NCBI GenBank assembly: GCA_026225945.1
Contig: JAMJFZ010000239.1
Span: 25,507,501-25,571,500, forward strand
Direction: 5' to 3'
DNA: 64,000 bases
Source: Cricetomys ansorgei
Taxonomy: Eukaryota > Chordata > Mammalia > Rodentia > Nesomyidae
A model generated the notes under the pieces. It worked only from the letters and a program-made list of their open reading frames with translations, was not told where the DNA came from and did not search any database. How positions within the stretch are numbered: the stretch's first letter is position 1; each line of letters starts with the position of its first letter. This document shows positions 22,966 through 34,177 of the stretch, in pieces. Both the position numbers and the translations under genes were made by a program.

Positions 22966-24051
22966 AGTACTCCTTGCTTAAGTCATGTCGTTTTAGGCTT
23001 TGTAGTCATAGCCATGCAAAAATAATGAACACTCCACCCAATGTGGACCAGAACAAAAGGCTTATCCTAGTTCCAGAGAAATATCATATACTAAATCAGT
23101 GTTCAGTCCCTGCTAACTCTTATAAAGAGAAGTACTAGTTAGAAAGAAGTGAGTGCTCTTTATTTCTTTACTCATTCATAAATCCTTGACTTACCGTTTG
23201 CAATGCTGTTTACAGCCAGGTGCTGTTTTAGGACTACAGAAATGAGTATGAGAATCGTCTTCTCTTGATTTGCTTTTACAATAGATCACAGATGTCTGAG
23301 AAAAAAATGCAATGCTATAAAGCTATGTTCTTGAACAGGCTTCTTTCTAAGATCTAGATATATGCTATAATAGGTATTGAAGAGCTCCGAACCAGGTTGT
23401 CACATGCTAGAGTTGGATCTGTGAAGGCGGGTGGATTATGTGCATGAAATTAGCTGTCCATGACACAAGTAATTGGCCAGATCCAAAATAACCATTTAAT
23501 GCAGTTACTTACAAAGGTACGTCAGTAGTAAAAGATTTACTCGTCAAGTAACACATCTCAGACACAAGACTGTCAGGTAACAGTGACACTATGAACTCAT
23601 GTAACAGAGATTGGTTCTGGCTCCGTCCTTGAGTTTGTGTCACAATGGATGCAGCTGTGTAATGTCACAGAAGAAATCAAAGCAGACAGAAGACTCAAGG
23701 CCTTCTCTCCCTCTGACTCCCTCCCAGGGGTGGGGAATTCTACAGAAGCTAGAAATTTGTCTTTTCCCTTTTGCTACATGGGCCAACTAAAAAGTTGTTC
23801 TAAAAGGGACTGCAGTATTGACTTCTGAATCAATGTCAGGAAGATAGCAAGGACATTTCCCAGTTCTTCTTTACATCTTTTCTTCAAAAGCAATTCTTTA
23901 TACCGCATAAGTTATCATCACTCTTGATGTTCAAACAGTGATATCTTATTAGCTTTGTATGTAAAAGAGATGGCTTTCACATACAAAGATGAATAGGTGC
24001 TTTTCAGCTCGAAGGAATATTTGACACAGAGCAGATAAAATATGAATACTC
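22966..24051. other. Fabp4-Fabp9 intergenic, nothing firm
   Basis: TTTACTCATTCATAAATCC and GCCAGGTGCTGTTTTAGGAC near 23170-23240 suggest an old LINE/MIR-type scrap; too diverged to name. Confidence 0.45.
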
Positions 24052-24170
24052 AGCCAGGCAGTGGTGGTGCACACTTTTAATCCCAGCACTCAGGAGGCAG
24101 AGGACAGCGAATCTCTGTGAATTTGAGGCCAGCCTGCTCTACAGAGTGAGTTCTAGGACAGCCAGGAAGG
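24052..24170 (+). repeat. B1 SINE
   Basis: GCCAGGCAGTGGTGGTGCAC through to GAGTTCTAGGACAGCCAGG. Confidence 0.88.
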
Positions 24171-24460
24171 TCCCTGACCATCTACATTTCCAGATCTCCA
24201 ACATGGCTGGAGTTCAAAGGAGTGACATCAATCCATAAAGTGTTTCTTAGAAAACTTGGGGCCTGTGAATCTATTTCACTTGCTTGGGTTGCATAACATA
24301 AAGCAAGAAGGCATTACAAAGAGATTTAATTTACTGGTGTCCTTTTTCACTGTTTAGAATGTAGATGTAGACATCATTTTCCCCTTCTAAAACTTCCCAA
24401 ATTCTACCTGTACCAATCCCAGATGGCATCCTTTAATATAAAGATGATTTTGAAAACTAT

Positions 24461-24562
24461 CCCTGGAGAAGCACATCTGTAATCCTTGGGAGGTTGAGGC
24501 AGGAGGATTGCTAATTTGAGGTCAGCCTGGGCTACATAGGGAGACTCTGTCTCAAAGAGAGA
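24461..24562 (+). repeat. Partial B1-like SINE
   Basis: GAGGTTGAGGCAGGAGGATT and GTCAGCCTGGGCTACATAGG, ending CTGTCTCAAAGAGAG; the start is degraded. Confidence 0.7.
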
Positions 24563-24759
24563 GGGGCTGGAAGGGGGAGTTTTTTTTTTTTTTTTTTGCT
24601 TTTAATGAAAGATGAGTTTTCTAGGCACTGACTCCACCGTATTCCTCCTCTTCATGGCTTCAATCACAAAGCTCTACTTGATAATAATTGCCACCTTTCC
24701 TCGACTATCCTTGATTGGCAACAATGATAGTGTTAATAATACCCTAGACCTCACTCCAA

Positions 24760-24875
24760 GCAACTGTAGGCATTTTAAGCTACATTAGCAATATCAATAC
24801 ATCAACCCTGCAAGGCAGGGAAGGGATGATGTTCTCTTCTAATGAAGGAGAGGCTTGTGTACCATGACTTGCACA
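24760..24875 (+). repeat. MIR-like remnant
   Basis: CAACCCTGCAAGGCAGGGAA, then ATGAAGGAGAGGCTTG and TGACTTGCACAAA. Confidence 0.4.
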
Positions 24876-25183
24876 AACACAAAAATATAGCTGAGGCAGA
24901 CCAAGCAAGGATGTCCTTGTTTGGAGTGGGAAAACTTCCGAGTGGTGTTCATTCGACATTTGTCGGCCATTCCCTCAGGGTAACTCAGGATTTAGTGTTC
25001 AAAGGCTGGTCTCCATTGACAATTGTCTCCATTCGCCAAGTAAGGTTTATCAGGTGAGTACTGCGTGTAAATCTCTTTGCTAGAAGGTAAAATTGTTGCC
25101 CCGAATTACGCTTTGCAAGTCAGTTTTCTGTCGTTTAATTTGGAGGTAAATAGAATGAGTCAAACGCTGGTGCCTGGCAGCCC

Positions 25184-25255
25184 ATTGGACACTTCGGGAT
25201 TGTCACGTGACAAAGATGTTCTTTAAAATAAGCTGCTGGAGGCACAGAGATGCTC
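25184..25255 (+). promoter_or_regulatory. Fabp9: Fabp9 core promoter
   Basis: Inverted CCAAT box ATTGG (25184-25188), then the perfect 12-bp palindrome TGTCACGTGACA (25201-25212), then a TATA-like TTTAAAATA (25222-25230). The start is inferred near 25252, giving a 5' UTR of about 60 nt. Order and spacing parallel the Fabp4 and Pmp2 promoters. The palindrome contains GTCACGTGAC, the E-box form preferred by MiT/TFE and USF bHLH-ZIP factors; which factor binds is unknown. Confidence 0.6.
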
Positions 25256-25310
25256 ACGCTTCCTTGGTTTCCGATTGTGAGTGCCTCGTCTGCCCAGGAA
25301 GCTTTCCACG

Positions 25311-25383
25311 ATGGTTGAGGCCTTTTTGGGAACCTGGAAACTGGTCTCCAGTGAGAACTTCGAGGATTACATGAAAGAACTGG
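25311..25383 (+). CDS. Fabp9: Fabp9 coding exon 1
   Basis: 73 nt, residues 1-24 plus one base of Gly25; the donor is GTGAGA. The frame stays open past the donor into a T-rich intronic stretch, which is read-through only. Confidence 0.96.
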
Positions 25384-26606
25384 GTGAGAGACGCCGTTAT
25401 GGGATTCAGGAATTTGTGGCAAGGGGGTTTTGTGATGTGGCTGGCTTTGTACCTCACAGTGAATTTTTCTGTTTTCGTTTTTCTGATCCTGGGTTATACT
25501 CATATGAGACAAAGTTTATGATTCCATTTATTGTTGATGTATCTTTCTTTTTTCCTTCCTTTTTCCTTTCTTTCTTTCTTATTTTATTTTATTTTTTTTG
25601 AGACAGGGTTTCTCTGTGTGCGTCACCACCATCCAGCTCTTTTTCTTTTTTTTATAATTACTAATAATTAACATTTAAAAAATATTCTAGCAAGTCTCGT
25701 GGCTCACTCTTTCAGTTTACAGTCCGTATGTTCCAGCCCAACTCCCCGGTGGGAAATCATAGAGCTGATGTCCAGGTAGGATTTCTTATTAGCTGGGTTC
25801 ATTTCTTTGAGTAACTTTCGTTCAACCCCAAATGTATGTAAAAGAATCATTGTCATAAGTATACAGACTGAATTGGTTTGGAGAGTTACTTTAGTTTTAA
25901 ACTTAGAAGCACAGTAACAACAAATCACACTTAGGGTCTGTTTTTCTAGAGTGCTCACACATCTGTGAGTCCTATTTAATATGTGATTTTGAAGGTTTTC
26001 TTTTTAGCAGAGAAATAAAACTATTTTCTCTTTACTGATCGCCTCACCATGGGGTGTCTCTCAGACTTCAAGTTCTGTGACCGAACATCAGTAATAATGA
26101 ATTGCGTCTGTAACAGCTACACCTGCCTATGAATTCTGAAAGAACAGCATTTAGTTCAATTTTCATAATTAATAACAACCTCTTTTATAATAACAAACCA
26201 TATGCAAAGCATATTTACATTTTGCCCAGAATGATCAATGGATACTTAGTATTATTGATAATATATTTTCTCTTTCTAAGCAATGAAACAACAATGCTTT
26301 ACCTCCTAATAAGAAGTCAGTATGCCTATAAATATATATTTGTTCCTCTTCCATGGACAGTATTGACTTCTCAGGAAGTTATCAAGAAATTTCCATATCT
26401 CTTTATGGACTTATAGACACATTTGTTTTGAATTAAAATTTGAGGCCATATAAAAAACTTGGAAATAGGTGTGGCAGTGAATGCCTACAGTCCCAGCAGT
26501 CACAAGGCTATGGCAGGAAGACAGAGGGTTTGTAGGCCAGCCTGGCAACATAGAAAGACCTATATGAAAAAATACAACATGTTATATATCTAGTATAATA
26601 TGTAAC

Positions 26607-26649
<43 letters not shown>

Positions 26650-28674
26650 GACTATATCTGTATATGTATATTTCTATTTTTATCTATTTATACATGAATC
26701 TATTTATATATGTTTATACATAGATATATCTAGAGAGAGATGGGAGACGACTGGGAAGGAATTTGGGCTTATGACCAAGATAGCATTTGTATTGACTAGG
26801 AGCTAGGTTAAGTCTGGAACAAGGGGGGACAGCAACTAAAGCCTTACTCTTTTTCTGGGGCTCCTCTACATCCTTTCCTTTCACGCGCTCTTCCGGTGCA
26901 AGTGCAAGGAGGGCTCTAGTCACCCACATTTTCCAATGGAGAAAGTTGAAAGGAAGAAAAGCTGTTGAGTGTCAAGGTTGAAGCCCAGGTTTTAACCATC
27001 TCAATCTTTGTTGCAACAATATATCTGTTTTCCTACAGTGCAGTGCATCACATCTGTAGTTTGAATAGACTTCAAAATTTATTCAGAGGGAGGAGTCAGT
27101 TCTTTTGTCTACCTACTGTAGAAGTCCTATTTGACAACGGGAAGTCCCCAGTCTGAGCAGCAGGGCCAGGCTTTGAGCCATGTGTTTCCTGCACTGTCGT
27201 TGCAGAATTTGGTCCCCAGAAAGCCATCCTGAAAATAACACATTTTACATTAAGCACAAAAGTATGAGAAAGTGAATTTAGCTTTGCAAGATGTCAGAAT
27301 TGCTAGCGGCACCTTGGAAGGACCTGGCTTAATCTAGACACCACAGAGAACATTAAATATGACATCATGGCTGGATGTGGTAGCACATACCTGCAAGCCC
27401 AGCACTCAGAGGAGGAGCCTGGAAGATCTGGAGTTCAAAGCCAGCCTAGACTACCTGTAGTGAGACTCTATCTCAAAAGAAAAAAGACTATGTGAGTCAA
27501 GATTTCAGCGGGGGACAATGCTTTCCTTGGGAGCTGGTTCTCAAAATGGTGGTTGACACACCTTCCTAAATGCGTACATTTCTTTCTTTGTCTCTCAGGA
27601 GTGGATTTTGCAGCCCGGAATGTCGCAGGTTTAGTAAAGCCAAGTGTCACTATTAGTCTCAATGGGGAAAAGGTGAACATCCAAACAGAAAGTTCATTCA
27701 AGAACACAGAGATCTCTTTTAAGCTGGAGGAAGAATTTGATGAAACCACTGCAGACAATCGGAAAGTGAAGGTGAGTTGGACCTAAATCTTCCTATGTTC
27801 AACCATTGGAAATAGGTGGTTAGGTATGTTCATTCAACAGACTGATTTATTACTAAGTCTGGTTGGGCTTGTTTAAAGATCTGTGCATACATAAAGTCAG
27901 TCCTCTGCTAATTATTCAGATAGCTTAATGGAGCTTAAATGTTCGACTTAGTCTTTTTGCTGCTGCTGTTTGAGACAGGTCTTGCTACATAGCTTAGGCT
28001 AGCCAGCAACTTAGGGTCTTCCTGATCTGCCCCTTGAGTGCTGAGATTACAGATGTGCACTACCTTGCCTGACAAACTGCACTCATTCCTTCTCTTCCCC
28101 CAACCTGTTTTATTATTATATAAAAGATCATACAGCAACAATTACTAAGGTCAAATAGCTTATCGATCCTTGTCTTGGAGAACACAGATTTAGTTGTCTC
28201 TTGAGAGTTCTAGATTGACCCTATTAAATAATAACAGGAATGAGGATTATGAAAAAACAGAATTTCAGACTTGAAGTTAAAGGTAGATGTTTAATGCTGT
28301 AATGGCCAGAAAATAGTGAATGAATCCTAATTACTCTCTCCGCTTTTACAGAGCATCATAACTTTAGAAGAAGGGTCAATGATCCAGGTCCAAAAATGGC
28401 TCGGCAAAGAGACAACAATAAAAAGAAAAATTGTAGATGGAAAAATGGTAGTGGTGAGTGTTCCCTAAATTTACATTTGTATGTGCTTTTTTTTTTTTTT
28501 GTATGTATAACCATCTAGTTACTCCATTGCCTTTGCAGCCTAAATGAGCGCTTGCACTGTGGAAACAGGGAAGACAGATTTAACCTGTCAACAGCCACCT
28601 CTAACAGATCTTTCTGCTTTTAGGAATGTACCATGAACAATATTGTCAGCACTAGGATCTACGAAAAGGCATAA
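25311..28674 (+). CDS. Fabp9: Fabp9 (PERF15/T-FABP), testis fatty-acid-binding protein, complete four-exon CDS
   Basis: The CDS joins 25311-25383, 27599-27771, 28352-28453 and 28624-28674 (399 nt, 132 aa). The protein begins [20 protein letters not shown] and ends [12 protein letters not shown]; these ends and [20 protein letters not shown] identify it as Fabp9 rather than Fabp4 or Pmp2. Arg107, Arg127 and Tyr129 are retained, so lipid binding should be intact. By family knowledge the protein is abundant in spermatids, in the perinuclear theca/acrosomal region. An oddity is KLEEEF at residues 66-71, where most family members have Gly68. The start has A at -3 and G at +4. The gene is the most compact of the three, with introns of 2215, 580 and 170 nt. 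It lies head-to-tail 7.1 kb after Fabp4. Confidence 0.96.
25599..25642 (-). repeat. Internally deleted B1 scrap in Fabp9 intron 1
   Basis: TTGAGACAGGGTTTCTCTGT runs directly into GCGTCACCACCATCCAGC, so only the two ends of an antisense B1 remain. Confidence 0.7.
26463..26575 (+). repeat. Diverged B1/PB1 SINE in Fabp9 intron 1
   Basis: GCCTACAGTCCCAGCAGTCA and GGCCAGCCTGGCAACATAGA. Confidence 0.65.
26610..26647 (+). repeat. (TA)n microsatellite in Fabp9 intron 1
   Basis: About 19 TA units, with AT-rich flanks out to 26730. Confidence 0.95.
27366..27488 (+). repeat. Diverged B1 SINE close to Fabp9 exon 2
   Basis: GGCTGGATGTGGTAGCACAT through to CTCTATCTCAAAAG. It ends 110 nt before exon 2. 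Confidence 0.72.
27599..27771 (+). CDS. Fabp9: Fabp9 coding exon 2
   Basis: 173 nt, residues 25-82 ([20 protein letters not shown] onward, then [20 protein letters not shown]). The acceptor is CTCAG with a good pyrimidine tract; the donor is GTGAGT. Confidence 0.97.
27968..28073 (-). repeat. Diverged B1 SINE in Fabp9 intron 2
   Basis: GAGACAGGTCTTGCTACATA through to GAGATTACAGATGTGCACTA. Confidence 0.72.
28352..28453 (+). CDS. Fabp9: Fabp9 coding exon 3
   Basis: 102 nt, residues 83-116 ([20 protein letters not shown] then [14 protein letters not shown]). The acceptor is TACAG and the donor GTGAGT. Confidence 0.97.
28624..28674 (+). CDS. Fabp9: Fabp9 coding exon 4
   Basis: 51 nt including TAA, residues 117-132 ([16 protein letters not shown]). 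The acceptor is TTTAG after a 170-nt intron. Confidence 0.97.
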   Translation, partial: ECTMNNIVSTRIYEKA

Positions 28675-28782
28675 AGAAAGGGTGGCCGCCAGTGAGAACT
28701 TGGCCACTACGGAAAACTTGCTGCTGAAGAAAATTAACCTCAGGGACAGTGATTTAAAACATTATCCATGTAAATTTTGCTC

Positions 28783-28788
28783 AATAAA
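28783..28788 (+). terminator. Fabp9: Fabp9 polyadenylation signal AATAAA
   Basis: A canonical hexamer 109 nt after the TAA stop, which gives a very short 3' UTR. Confidence 0.85.
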
Positions 28789-28845
28789 AGCACTAATTGA
28801 AACACTGCTTTCCAGCTGTTTGATAATGAAGGCTACAGACCGTGA

Positions 28846-29240
28846 GAGTTACTTTTCTGTTGCTGTGTAGAATACTCTGAGAGAAAGCCACTTGGAGGAA
28901 GGGAAGGTTCACATTCGCTCGTAGTTTCAGAAGGGGCACTGCTCTTTGTCTTGACAGGAAAGGCATGGTATAATTGTGAAGAGAGGAGAGATAGTCAAAA
29001 AACAGAGAGTTCACATTTCATCCCTACACAGGAAGGACAGGGCCAGGGCAGGAAGTGGAGCTAGGCTACAAAACCTCAAAACCTGCCCCTGGTTGTTTAC
29101 TTCCTCCAGAAAGCAGCCCGCCCCCCCCCGCCCCCTCCCCCACTTAAAGCTTCCTGCATCACTATCATCACTATCAGGAAATCAACTGTTCGAATACAGG
29201 AGTCTACGGTGGACATTTCACACTCAAACCACTACAGGAA
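28846..29240 (-). repeat. Rodent LTR-like interspersed repeat
   Basis: Opens near TTACTTTTCTGTTGCTGTG and closes near CACTCAAACCACTACAGG, the ends of a common rodent antisense repeat also present at 40078, 43030 and 51008. It begins 58 nt after the Fabp9 poly(A) signal. It contains a C-rich tract at 29117-29142. Confidence 0.5.
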
Positions 29241-29580
29241 TAGTCCGCAGATCAGTAAGACAAGAAGCTTCTTTATCATGACAACTTCTAAAGTCACCCA
29301 GGAGACAAATCTCTGGGCTTCTCAGGGAAAGGATTTCTAGATTAGGTTAACAGAGGTAGGAAGACCCACCCTAACATGGAGATGCCATTCTGTGTGCTGG
29401 AGCCCTGGACCGAATGAAAGAGAGCAAGCTGAGCACTATCTCAAAGCTTTGACTGTGATGCAGTTAGACTGGCCACCGCAAGCCCCTTCTTCCACCATAA
29501 TGAACTGTGCCCTCGAACCAGAAGCCAGAATAAGAAACTTCCTTCATTTAACCAAAGAAAGAAAGAAAAGGAAGAGGAAA

Positions 29581-29762
29581 GGATTTGCTTCTCTTGCCAA
29601 GGGCTCACATTCAGTTCTCAGTACCCATCTTAGTGGCTCACAAAGGCCCCTGGTGACACCCTTTTTGGCCTCCACAGGCAGGTGCACACATGTGATGCAC
29701 ATAAGTACACAAAATACACACAGGCACAATGCGTATCTGCACATATTAATTAAATAAATCTT
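29581..29762 (+). repeat. B2-like SINE
   Basis: CTCACATTCAGTTCTCAGTA, GGCCTCCACAGGCAGGTGCA and an A/T-rich end AATTAAATAAATCTT; the head is lost. Confidence 0.6.
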
Positions 29763-31984
29763 CGTCTTCCCCTTGCACTGGGTACAGAAGAAGAATACCA
29801 GTTTTCACTAGTCTACTGAATGAGATAAATAATTATTTACTTACTTTCCCAGAGGATTTGAAACAGAAATGAGACCAATATGTTTTATTTTTTGAAAGTT
29901 TTTACCCAGAATAACAGTAGTAAACCATTACACTCAGAGACATGCTGAAGTTTACAGAAAAGTACTAATTTCCCAGAAAGCAATCATACTAATGTTACTG
30001 TTAGTACTGCCATCCAAGAACAGTTCACTAGATTTCTTTTTATTGCCCAACAACATTTAATATATCATCGACAAGAAATGTTTTCTGTTGGGGGCCGATG
30101 ATACCCAGGCTGTGGACATAACCAGCTTGACAAAGATCCTGGTTTTTCCCTTAGCTAGGAGTCTGAAGCCCAGCAACTGCTTTGCCCCTTTCTCATCTTT
30201 ACTGTATGGTGACAACAGCCTCTCATCAATAATATTGTCTATTTGGTCTAATAGTGAGAACTCAAATCAATTCCTGGGCTGGCTGGGAGAGGAACACTGC
30301 CATCTCAGCTCTAAGTAATTGTAACGGTCTCACTGGCCGTCAAGTTTTTGGCATGTGTGAATATTATTCATGCTTTCTGTAGATATATAAAAAATGATTC
30401 TTGGTAGAACTGACCTTCCCATAGAGACAGAGCCACAGTCACGATCAGAAACGAAGTCTAGACAGTATGTCAGCAAGTTTAAAAAGCAAATAGATAATTC
30501 ACCCCTGAATGCCTGCCCCCCTTTATTGTAGCAAGTATACAGACCTAAATTCAGCTATTCATTAATAGACTATTGTGTTAAGACTACCCACTAAAATTAA
30601 CCTTGAAGATTAGAGGCCTGCAGCTAGGAGGGGATGAACACTCTTGCACTGATGTATGCCTGAACACCTGCATTCCGTTAGATAAGAAGCAGTTTTGCTA
30701 TTTCAGTCAGGACAGCTTTCTGTCTTGAGGGGAGTCTTGTAATATTTCCCCAATGTGCACATTGTTAATTTTTCTCTCTTAACTTCTCTAACTTCTAATT
30801 TCTTTATTTTTATTATTAAAGAAATGTTCTTGCGTGTCATAATCATCATAAGGTGTATTCTATGTGGCTCATTAAAGTGCATTAAGCATGTCAACTAACG
30901 GTCCCATAGAGGAATGAATTATTACACTCACTTGTCACTTAGGGAGTGTATAATGCTGGATCCCATAGAGAAGTGAATTACTGCGTTCACTTGTCACAAC
31001 TTCATTGTTTATCCACCTTCGTGGAGACTGAGGAACCCCGTGTGGACTAGAGCTGGACTCGACTCCTGCATTTTCAATATTCTTAACAGGTTTGTTTTTT
31101 TTTAAATTTTTACATATCTGCACCCAAAATACAAGAATCATAAGAGGACTTTTTTTTTTCCCCCCACTTGATGTAAAAAGACAGCAGACTATTCCCCAAG
31201 ACAGTAATCAAAAACAGATGGAGCCTCGGGATAAAATTCAGGACTCAACTTACACATGTTCCTTTCTGTGCTCTCACAGTTTCTACCTTGAACATTTAGG
31301 GAGAAAAGAAAGTCTATTGTTTTTGCATTCTGTATCCAGTCTCTGTGTTCTCATTCCATGATGGTGGTGTGGCGCGACCATCTGACCACCAGCCCTAACA
31401 ATAGGACAGATCTCAGATGTTGCCACAGACGGACATGCAGAGCAGCAGGAGTGGTTTGAGGACCTGTTGGAGCCAGTCTCCCATGGTCACCTTCAGCTAC
31501 TGATGGCTCTGTGACAGCCTTCAAGAGCTGGCTCACCCACTCCATTTTATCTCAAATGGAGATGTTTCTGTTCCTCAGGGCAAGCATTAAGGTGGCCTGA
31601 AATTGGCCAAAGAACAGGAATGATGCCAGTGGTGAAGAATGGGTGGAGTCAGAGCAGGAGAGGTCTCAGCAGATGCCTGCTAGAGCACTGAGGGAGATAG
31701 CTCACAAGAAGTTTTCTGTGAGGAAAATGAACAGGGAAACTGGGTTCTGGCTTACTTGGCAAAACTACAGATTTCAGAAGATGTCTATTAAAATAGCGTT
31801 GCGACATAGAAGTTACAAAGTAATGGCGTCAAAGTAATCTTTCCTGCTCCTCAAATCAATGAATACTTTACAGATGGTAGAATTGAACTCTGCTCCCAAC
31901 CATGCAGTAAGTCATACACATAGATGAATGCTCATCTAAATTCAGTTTCCCATTCTACATTTAACACTAAGGAATGATATCACA
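29763..31984. other. Fabp9-Pmp2 intergenic, nothing gene-like
   Basis: Only the 60-bp-period duplication at 30902-30997 stands out. Confidence 0.5.
30902..30997 (+). repeat. Imperfect tandem duplication, 60-bp period
   Basis: CCCATAGAGGAATGAATTAT at 30903 and a close copy at 30962, both continuing to CACTTGTCAC. Confidence 0.75.
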
Positions 31985-32130
31985 TCCAAGGCGTGGTGGT
32001 TCACATCTTTAATCCCAATACCCAGGAGGAAGGGGTAGGTGGATCTCTGTAATCTTGAGGCAAGCCTGGTCTACATAGTAAGTTACATACCAGCCAGAGC
32101 TACATAGCGAGACCCTGTACTAAAACACAA
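31985..32130 (+). repeat. B1 SINE
   Basis: GGCGTGGTGGTTCACATCTT through to GCGAGACCCTGTACTAAAAC. Confidence 0.82.
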
Positions 32131-32167
32131 AGGAATGAGAGAAAGAAAAAGACAAGAAATTATATGG

Positions 32168-32388
32168 GGAAGGAGGAGTGGAGAGATGTCTCAGTGGTTA
32201 AGAGCACCGGCTACTCTTTCAGATGACCTGGGTTCTATTCCCAGCACCGGAATGATGGATTGTAACCATCTGTAATTACAATTCCAAGGGGATCTGATAC
32301 CTTCTTCCGCTACCCTTCGTCACCAGGTATGCAAGTGGTGAACCGTACAGACGCAGGCAAAACACGAAAATAAAATAATAATAAAACA
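32168..32388 (+). repeat. B2/B3 SINE
   Basis: GTGGAGAGATGTCTCAGTGG, CCTGGGTTCTATTCCCAGCA and CAAGGGGATCTGATACC, with an AATA-rich tail. Confidence 0.88.
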
Positions 32389-32406
32389 GTTAAAGAAATG
32401 GTAGCA

Positions 32407-32611
32407 GGGGCTGGATATATATGGCTGAGTGGGTAAAAGTGTTTGCATTTTAAGCATAAGAAACCTAGTTCAATCTCTAGGACCTACAGAAAAATGCTGG
32501 GTACACTGGGTGCGCTTGTAACCCCAGCACTGGAGAGGCAGATGCCTGGGGCTCTCTGACTAGCCAGCTTAGCTTACTTGAGCTCCAATGTAGCGAGACG
32601 CTGCTAAAAAA
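32407..32611 (+). repeat. B4-type composite SINE
   Basis: A tRNA/ID-like head (GGGGCTGGATATATATGGCT) joined to a B1-like tail (CTTGTAACCCCAGCACTGGA). It runs into a purine microsatellite. Confidence 0.7.
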
Positions 32612-32659
32612 GAAAGAAAGAAAGGAAGGAAGGAAGGAAGGAAGGAAGGAAGGAAGGAA

Positions 32660-32729
<70 letters not shown>

Positions 32730-32764
32730 AGGAAAGAAAGAAAGAAAAAAAGAAAAAAAAAAGA
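32611..32764 (+). repeat. (GAAA)n/(GGAA)n purine microsatellite
   Basis: Mixed GAAA and GGAA units over about 150 bp with all purines on the plus strand. It produces three overlapping long spurious minus-strand frames. Confidence 0.95.
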
Positions 32765-34177
32765 TGGATGTCTCCTGAGGAACAAAACCTGAAGTTGTCC
32801 TTGGGGCTCCAGTCACTCAGAGATGCACCTATGGGGGTGGGGGTGGGGCGACAACAGAGATGATGTGAGGACTCCGTGTCCAAAATTTTGAAGGCACTAT
32901 GGCAGAGACGGCTTGTTGTTCTCCAGAAAGCCGTGTCTTCTGGCATGGAGGACCCTGAAACTCAGGGAGCAAAGCTGCCTGTATCCCCCTCCACCTGATG
33001 GGCACCCAACAAGAACTGAAGGTCAGGGAGAGCTGCTGAGATCCTGACGCCTGCTGTAGCAGCTAGTATGCTTCCGAGTCTGTACAACCCACGACGTCTC
33101 ATTTTCACAGAAAATCAACCATCGGGCGCAAGCTCGACTCTCTAGAATGTGAAAATACACATCTAGTTTTCAGCCGTCTGAGCGAATAAAGATTGGGCTG
33201 GCCGAATGAAAGCTCCTCTGGCTTAATTTCAACTATTTACACTTGAAGGTCATATGCAAATTACACTTTCACAGCCTCGAACCACCTCCATTACTGAAAA
33301 CAAAAAGACAAAATCAAGGAAATAAAGGAGAAATCAAGGCACGTGCCTGGGTAATTCATGATTAAGTCACTTGAATTTTGACGAATTTCTATTTGTCTCT
33401 TATGAAATCTGCAAACCCCGCCCCCCCCCACACACATTTCTGATATGTTTTGTGCTTGAATTGTTTTTTTAAAGAGATTCTTTTCTTCTATCAGCACTAT
33501 AGAAGGACTGCATCCCAAAAATGTCTTCTGCAGCATTTTGCACTGATCCCAGAAAGGTCAACCTACTTGAATGTATTTGGAAAATGTTAACATCACTTTC
33601 TTTCCAAGAGCAAAGACAAAGCGGGTAGCACAGCTGTGGGAAGCTCAGCAGAAGCTGTAATGACCAAGGGAAGAGGCGGGAATGTAGAAGCTCCAGCTTT
33701 TATTCTTCCCCAGTGAGTGCCTTCAGCCCTCAGCTCTTCTATTAGAAACAATGAGGTGAAGTCTTAACGCTCGCCTTTGGAGAAGATCCAGAGCACATTA
33801 GATTCCAGCGAAGAACAAAGCTAATTGCATCATCTGAAGGTTCACAGCTCGGACTTCCCTGTTTTTATTGCCACATTCGGTGAAAGAACAGTAATAACTG
33901 TTAGCTACCTCTGGGATAGCCTGAATTCAGAGTCACAAAAGGATCATCCGCTGGTAGCCGAAGAAGCTACAGAGTATGGTTTGCATTAAGAAAGCAGTCT
34001 TAGCCTCAACATTCTTAAACTTTAGAAAACTTATTTATTTGAAGCATGAAAGAGGAAGATTTGGCTATTTGGCCCCACAGTGATGCCTCAGAGGAACACC
34101 GGATGACCAGTTGACTGTTCTCCGAAGGTGAATGAATGCGTCAGATTGCTCAAACACATCCAAGAAGCTGAATACAT
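32765..34177. other. Fabp9-Pmp2 intergenic, nothing recognised
   Basis: Short G-rich and C-rich spots near 32833 and 33420; no gene seen. Confidence 0.5.

Noticed and set aside
32168..32388. tRNA-like segments in this and other B2/ID elements
   Set aside because: They are tRNA-derived SINE heads with diverged internal promoters and A-rich tails, not tRNA genes.
32477..32946. Ser/Phe/Leu-rich minus-strand frames up to 125 codons, with similar ones at 11702-12122 and 51659-51901
   Set aside because: All are translations of (GAAA)n, (GGAA)n or (CTTT)n microsatellites.
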